From BAIKAL-G1 sp943370385 (GTDB lineage Bacteria; Cyanobacteriota; Cyanobacteriia; PCC-6307; Cyanobiaceae), in contig CALRQT020000002.1 in the NCBI GenBank assembly GCA_943370385.1, positions 186,001-250,000 on the forward strand: a stretch of 64,000 nucleotides of DNA, written 5' to 3'. This document shows, in pieces, positions 63,401 to 64,000 of this stretch. The first letter of the stretch is position 1. Each line of letters opens with the position of its first letter. The translations under genes and the position numbers were made by a program. The notes under the pieces are model-generated. The model was not told the origin of the DNA, did no database searches, and was given only the letters and a program-made list of their open reading frames with translations.

Positions 63401-64000
63401 CTGGCTGGCATCATTCCAGAGTAGATCTGGCAATACCACACCAATAAATGTGCCCAGATCCACCAAGGACCCTGTCGGGGATGCCAATAGGCGATAGCTG
63501 TAGTCGATGGTGCCATCAAGACCTAAGGACGCCAGCTGGGCAGCGTTCAGCTTGGTGTCCTTGACCAACGCTGACGTTAGCGCGCTGCTGCCAGATAGGT
63601 TGAGATAGCTGTTTTGGTTGGCAAGATTATCGCTATTCGGTAGGGTGATTACTTTGATTTGGTGCTGGGCTCCAGCTACAACCTGTGAACTGCTGTCGAT
63701 CGTGATTGTATTCGAGGTTGAATCGTTGGCAGTCGTCGTGCCCTTGATTGGGGTCGCAATCAATATATAGGATGTGGCATCAGCAAGGGAGCGCTTGTTA
63801 GATTTGCCATTCCAGTCTTTCCCTTGAGCTTTGAGTTCCACGTTGCCGCGGGCCAGTAACTTGGAATTATCGACAATTGAGATCGAGTTCGTATCCACAC
63901 TCGTAGCATTTGCACGGGAAAGCGGTACCCCTAGAACTGTTGAGTTGATTTGGCTATCGGCCGTGCTCCTTAGGATATCGGGCACCCCATTGGCATCGAG
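48401..64000 (-). CDS. Giant FHA-like repetitive surface protein, C-terminal ~5,200 residues (5' end outside window)
   Basis: The frame stays open for about 15.6 kb to the right edge; the N terminus, and any signal or TPS domain, lies outside. Most of it consists of beta-helix-type repeats with Asn, Ser, Thr, Gly and Leu-rich strands (phrases such as GNLTLTSAN, LSLNAGNG and LTLTAKS), as in filamentous haemagglutinin-like adhesins. Near the C terminus (48.7-53.4 kb) four clear and one divergent copy of a ~170-residue domain interrupt the repeats. Three short segments of the GL-x-YYV type occur at about 53.9, 54.8 and 61.9 kb. The last 20 residues are hydrophobic and end in LLRR. Almost no Cys is present. 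The likely place is the cell surface, in adhesion, biofilm or predator defence. Composition is less GC-rich than the rest of the window. Confidence 0.85.
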   Translation of the reverse strand, partial: LDANGVPDILRSTADSQINSTVLGVPLSRANATSVDTNSISIVDNSKLLARGNVELKAQGKDWNGKSNKRSLADATSYILIATPIKGTTTANDSTSNTITIDSSSQVVAGAQHQIKVITLPNSDNLANQNSYLNLSGSSALTSALVKDTKLNAAQLASLGLDGTIDYSYRLLASPTGSLVDLGTFIGVVLPDLLWNDASQRPYLDTMELGSELFEQDKRLRDLIAANDSSPSNKALYLSQQEALRRQADQLGLLDANTGTIQGRLDGLAIHLPDLYAAAGSVFLDAIGGTININGLQTNSAPANIPSNIKAYSDSSISVINSAPAILVGEDMVIDDSKVVDIIDGEYTVFSPGSVYFNRQGGSTGGNTNQPTGTITVSQNVRKDIPLPTAFPVNQPPADIYLLGSVVNEIGTIAINNATDSVIVSGEVRGSSLSISSAGTFTLNSDSWFHSGGDPRQYLNYDSYRAQAFNAATNSDGSYKGSMTSVTANQSVINNAATSNAGTIFSRGDISISALYLNIDGLIQSGTPTLSMTVDASFNPSFSTSLLDSNGNGINGISFAAVEGKAVGLAGYVDVGSRTINLYDIKSKGGNINLTGQIMSTGAGKVLAFNGQPTLTLTNNSSWNLVTGAIDLSPTNGKITIIDTPRIPLVATSVTGNTITFATAVNLAEDSPILYQYNKSIDASGQAVDTSPFSGLTNNTIYYVHRTGNSNQIQLKHRSGVPNVVTKTTSPMSTRTLNSTVNSYQPPYDNTTSITTYSISPEGSNIEKIDYTRVQTTVASTGTLFRRTYTKTTSTTTWTDTTTTSNPTVAIGSWDSKRASTFVQANVSKNVYELNRANNSITTSLSTLSLVPGSKSWLDQSTTYTAGTIAGNDVATIRSTTYTPAAGLTYVWTEGQAATTTTTKYKSNSSFNLFYDIPTNSNAWDSINTQYIDSKPLLQGQAIQAVAPASFSTANAAYQLDYMQATNNVPLTTTRHWTTGGGFLRKKTYHTEQIVNQGVKDYYTSQLKADNPITVGFISPAINAGQAAGSLSITSQGNVSMLKGVNNVSNVTIAAGNGKDITIKPLFVSNNTVPINLSAGGNIDLQVGGASNSTTDIQLQAAAGGNLTIATFSNGGFSANLKPLGDSATGLALSAGNTLTLTLAGGLNLSNQTTTGPTAAAALFKAVRLEMNVGSGHVGTAANALRLNTSANGLTSTSGLALELKGSGANAYLKETEGSLQLVLPTSWSSTSAISLGGSLNLNVVSGDLLDATGAPGGLTDMTELQKQDNMFKITGEAARAAAVSEIAAQDQANYRNYWTTYSKVIVSTVGSVSLEKANNSSIYSVTTNGITKQLNYARAPFDNTHPSWRILSAATIDGINKCLYLYAPSNQLTEWIMDGNWDFLRASNVLTTGGSLAASTLLARYNLTNDNYRLANTAANRYQQQASFAFTTAEKNTLINKGFSGQAIAAYEVQLNAIHQQNGNTSYNSTFIYQRSAEQQASYIDQRVMAMNAYYHPLAANLYASLFPVQAATLGLGTGSTDGSPASSTNAINIGGNLSLTVSQGAIGRTSANLIQIEIPNGDYEQVSTSNAALLSAASTGDVVSRSYKVYKYVGNTPLETTSSTSTLALSNPNQFVAYTPDYTAVASSSTGVVLNQSLQAGQVVLVRNGRFNGYYTFIGSAKTCDLLSEDYSNSNLWTALTIGTAHASVTATSLPSTITSGMLVTDISELIGVTLRPQTALSVNLGGSLTTNANQDIRISTAGNLSIQSVSGNGTVSLQAGGSLSQLAAGNGVSNSLGPIELRSVSGSIGSSSQAVKISTTGISSLYASADNGSAYLSSSANLSLGSVVAANHLTITSGGALLDGGRSASAIGQASINLQAPNLTLTATSFGTAVSPLTIGGGAAANPTRLTATSTGGANGTMAFGSRGTTPVVLQSLNAANQTVWLSGAGFSQGSGSNISIQSSSLVFDGLTGLGSSTSLFRTKVNTLAGRVGNGGVHLTNDSNLTIDTASDSTGNKNLAGLYTTGSSNVSTSNGDLTIYGKIESESSNLTLTSANSLSIKSGASIITSGSGNLAISANISTGTVSAESGSNLILNSSDNANVTAGFLVMEGLIDASGTLNLNAKGGNTLNVGDHLSSNQKTELTATGVNAGFLDGNANNGEYRTNIKLGGTITARSSNGFSLNTNKNLAILGSITTTSGNLSLISSENLFVLGNLQSSNSLNLSTTTANNTVIKLWTTISSTIKTSGGNGSLTLSSNSDARLYGTILAGANSTETGPNWLAGIHHFSLTSTGNLVLAGATAVNGDATILAPNLTITASGGVISRSNLSLSSTGTATGQGLYSAGLLVAGGTVNTLLSNLKPHNETIGTSSNLSLRGSSLQESNLLLDSASSASLRLSVSRDAADALVLGGMTSWNGTTQSDVVVAGAWIAAPNIVITTPQSPRLLHDLIARDSLTITANSATNSSIRLSPLAQIQLGNANGSTITSSLTLNAANVSIPGDQAGLAMESISPLPQNFLNGKLESALSFNLSVTRLASGTATGLETKTFTASLAAQQFASLPALITAINSAIKTAAIAAGLVETNGEIPIVDLRGSNVRIGLRPQSGSYRLNSSLALALNTTNSVGLGQLGDFSLQAGTVNAVAPATILSRAVSTNLTIGSATSNLSNLQWDGGLRSSNSDANSSLSLILNPTANATLNLNASIDAPIVSLTPNGGTAGNVTNLLGNLNLLGRTKSLVISQSGDLSLGSLADTTAAKNLQSLTYRSTAGSLTLAGSNPTSLMPTYSSRANLSLEAHGNLTIGQGNQALQVLAPSLTLKSNATITIGSGAILKASTSSNQTAFAITGKTVTIKGSLNTDSTANTSISATNGSLNLDASANLIGLKGNQSFTSMGATSDLIQATALGSSNLTGTIKLTAGRNLQSTAAITSTAAVTMVATSGNLTTAAELFTTSTGVLIDKLGYRVNANGSFVNQAGSILADSERPIFADVANNPYSGGAIRTSSFTAQANNGSINLNGSLYPSATASTRPLSATVTNFGENENQFTIINHGLSTGTAVRYYGKQSGALLPLQDGGLYYVIQTSAHTFRLAASEIDARNGINGIPMLLSKAASLTTGPLCTFTPELVLGNSAVTLTAKSIELSGNLQSQTLSASSSTGNISLVKEAWVYTGTSNLTIPTSQHLQIGRTRSDLRRAILTTTNLNLTNPNSLSLNGFLDLTPSANSSMTTLSLSSAAITGELTTPGNLTLNLTGGLSVSRAGSIEAGGDLILNAASFNLDADGTRPGWELIQIPTFTPIIANQSVVVGTTTAVQRFSFSGDVKLQIDPSSDVLTYVGVDGNGVPHGLNTDDILYYQNGASNGSVGRAGLTNTNTTVAAEAVAYTVVKLDDYRFQLKRNAVVVDLTQASGTGDALVGLNTVNQNVSTTTTETFANGTVPVQVGSDWYTYDLSLNQDAYYRPATGEIREYLVAGSDFTTSQIHWTNGAPTSNDTWENYTNQQRQDVLDHLGYKPLYATNLTNIKSNTLSNGVTTSASVANPWSGGSNKILMPSSGDLAGMAIYGTTDAIAKVVSNETFEGSATTATEGWSFASGSPTLTNSSRLSQFLGGFGNGPKVNGQDAWKTFTLDGSGGTVSFDFHRLDSWDGESFNVYANDAQILSSMFNWHDNVASARSGNTNGYSWTITPITNNGQGGRSSHPYWTQQSFHITIDVPSGVTTLKLGFGSSLNQTADDESYGIDALSVVNGSQLLSATSRGSTTSSEIVGSSVDSAKVLYTQTKSALKSTTLTQTISNPNDPNAVAQTITAEVSDNEPLGGTASGSEWRVGYDSNGQRSYTLKSWSQNNDVVVDNFDSVSGWSTATGVASTATDSTFGSYMGPFANGAKVAGQDVWKNYSLPATGGIISFDFYRFDTWDQENFNVFANDTQILSSNFVWHDNVTTTRTGSTNGYNWTINPIDNYAQGSRVNHFAYTQQRFRVVITVPTGVSNLKLGFGSTLDGGNNDESYGIDNVSVTSTAAVTRSPDWVSNTTFDTTAYPGSGSTTAFGWHKGNAPEIPGNSNTDANQNPNLYAPTSTSTNLDYIKSTASLSNIQSAGASTINVGTITTTSAPIAYVASSGAANYDDAKAKSLALQNLVTSSATGLSQTFTGLSSLARLTNDQTQKDAADAVARQKAAYQSFYVDGSQSSETAPWLYSDGNAIGTGTQTITSPQMTHSEQTFKNWATGVAGFERKIQTQGDGGNYSFTPDTTVVFSQDFSNNTNGFLHNHGRSPMESLRWNDTRGQGVRMNKDEEAYTKIQLNSSMQTKITFDLITMDRWNNDELYIRFYYPGLGNAGWQTFQNNYYSNRYEPGTRTQNIGNVNLSVALEGMGQIMAGSQWENDLRATLTLPSGLPWVEIVIDNGLNDTAGFLFMDNFVAKQSASGQYLDTGTGYIQQTVPNISWLSGRPDDGYTPGQVAPSTWFDGTANVQNYLAFVSQHKVFDDLGYNQTPYYLSQATAAWGSNRTLEETFHNYNYDWTSVTWNVVDKRNNFNYSVTSTPTPIVEQQIVYSQRDVTTTTVVPTLTAKSTIQNVYETKTVTTGVVTTYSNDFKLSDAVRFDSIKGKTVRINTTSANASQISGSIKSTALTTDSASASNLEIRSTGSLTLGSNAPAMVDPLQSNLLANSFNIQGAGLTVTKNVMITGSNGKQVQSLSLNAGNGTLTLLSSPHPAERLVLKGQNLILPASATTKLYANDIDIASGLTFKANQSLLNGKLELAINSDGSGAASGVRLNGDDASSIQTFDSPLSAWTTATPGSSAPLYLYNPTGSTTNVALGSFANGAKASGQDVWTNLNFNHQGGTISFDLKRVDSWDHERFYVFANDVAILDTVLAWELNEVTARSGNANGYSWTITPLNDYSSGPSPTPFYGNSQTFRVNINVSTSVTALKLGFGSSLNESVDNESYAIDNIKARTTLGQVLMDETFDSTLGGWQRPSSEHGSPIMRHGSTVSSDYVMGGFANGSKDSLGRDIWRDLSLSGDGASISFDFLRLDSWDGETFKIYANNELIASIPFLYSRNESTPISGTTASGYRYAMVPLSTLDLNGNALVDQKFKVVIDVPVAVTTLRIGFGSTLDQNSADESWAIDNFRVNDTLYVSALPTASATRAAIPIEIIATGNVMLPNSTTNDLNSSNDLAISVQTRGSISKGLPYNSQTSSTRSTSIRSAVYTAALAFTSAAWRLLRR
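48675..49195 (-). repeat. Beta-sandwich-like repeat domain, copy 1 (most C-terminal)
   Basis: This ~170-residue unit runs from DETFDSTLGGW to SWAIDNFRV. It shares with the other copies the order FDS-xx-W, ANGSK, ISFDFLRLDSWDGE, a KVVIDVP strand and LRIGFGSTLDQNSADES. The layout resembles a lectin-like or jelly-roll sandwich, as in carbohydrate-binding modules, but the family is not named. Confidence 0.75.
49205..49735 (-). repeat. Beta-sandwich-like repeat domain, copy 2
   Basis: It runs from TFDSPLSAW to YAIDNIKA and directly adjoins copy 1. Shared motifs are FANGAKASGQDVW, GTISFDLKRVDSWD, ARSGNANGYSWTITP and LKLGFGSSLNESVDNES. Differences from the other copies are mostly single-residue changes in the loops. 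Confidence 0.75.
50815..51325 (-). repeat. Divergent relative of the beta-sandwich domain
   Basis: This segment begins FSQDFSNNTNGF and includes KITFDLITMDRWNNDELYI, a TLTLPSG strand and a GFLFMDNFVA end. The order of strands and the FDL-x-MDRW and DNF positions match the other copies, but the sequence is clearly more distant. It may be an older duplicate or another family with the same fold. Confidence 0.5.
52020..52530 (-). repeat. Beta-sandwich-like repeat domain, copy 3
   Basis: It runs from DNFDSVSGW to YGIDNVSV. It has FANGAKVAGQDVWKN, ISFDFYRFDTWDQENF, TGSTNGYNWTINPI and LKLGFGSTLDGGNNDES. It is the closest relative of copy 4, from which it is separated by about 300 bases of other sequence. 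Confidence 0.78.
52825..53350 (-). repeat. Beta-sandwich-like repeat domain, copy 4
   Basis: It runs from ETFEGSATTATEGW to YGIDALSV. It has GNGPKVNGQDAWK, VSFDFHRLDSWDGESF, ARSGNTNGYSWTITPI and LKLGFGSSLNQTADDES. With copy 3 it shows high identity in the DSW and GFGS segments, consistent with recent duplication. Confidence 0.78.

Noticed and set aside
1..64000. CRISPR arrays, transposases, integrases, rRNA genes
   Set aside because: No regularly spaced identical repeats, no DDE or tyrosine recombinase motif and no rRNA-like sequence were found.

Overview
The window looks like the chromosome of a picocyanobacterium of the Synechococcus/Cyanobium/Prochlorococcus lineage. Most of it is visibly GC-rich, which fits a freshwater or euryhaline Cyanobium-type member better than Prochlorococcus. 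The main evidence is the order rplS, tRNA-Trp, a 62-residue 'hyperconserved' protein, tRNA-Asp, gltX, an arrangement I know from marine picocyanobacteria. The fused thioredoxin reductase-thioredoxin (NTRC), the quinol-type cytochrome oxidase operon, and several cyanobacterial families (DUF2811, Nif11-like, DprA-like, BioD/DRTGG) support it. All identifications come from reading the translated sequence; no database search was run.

Layout. 0-5 kb: SF2 helicase, small unknown gene, NTRC, infA (convergent, with a good terminator), and an RluE-type pseudouridine synthase. 5-10 kb, minus strand: J-domain protein, a three-gene ABC-2 exporter and a cytoplasmic alpha-amylase. At 10.1 kb lies an Hsp20 gene whose core has been deleted, followed by a gene-poor stretch with a triplicated palindrome. 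11-19 kb: atypical SDR, DUF2811 protein, MAPEG protein, a divergent stomatin-like/NfeD pair, DprA-like protein, BioD/DRTGG protein, SDR, map and a PepSY-type membrane protein. 19-27 kb: rplS/tRNA/HCP/tRNA/gltX, a proton antiporter, polA and a beta-carbonic anhydrase. 27-32.5 kb: HdeD-like protein, then two DUF2231 membrane proteins leading into ctaC-ctaD-ctaE. The CtaC lacks the CuA ligands and the CtaD has the YSHP signature, so this is most likely the alternative quinol oxidase (ARTO).

32.5-44 kb is an accessory sugar/redox region: GMC oxidoreductase, MGH1/GH63-like glycosidase, a second GMC oxidoreductase, DoxX, glucose-dehydrogenase-like SDR, VOC protein, EamA exporter and an OprB-like porin. 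The first GMC protein lacks both catalytic residues (His and Asn) that the second one keeps. A type-II NADH dehydrogenase follows. I infer, without proof, that this block oxidises sugars or sugar-like solutes and passes electrons to the quinone pool, where the quinol oxidase could discharge them.

45.5-48.4 kb: an orphan Nif11-like small protein and two overlapping FUSC-family membrane proteins. From 48.4 kb to the right edge a single minus-strand reading frame encodes the last ~5,200 residues of a giant surface protein. It consists of FHA-like beta-helix repeats carrying four clear and one divergent copy of a ~170-residue beta-sandwich-like domain near its C terminus. Its N terminus is outside the window, and its base composition is visibly less GC-rich than the housekeeping part.
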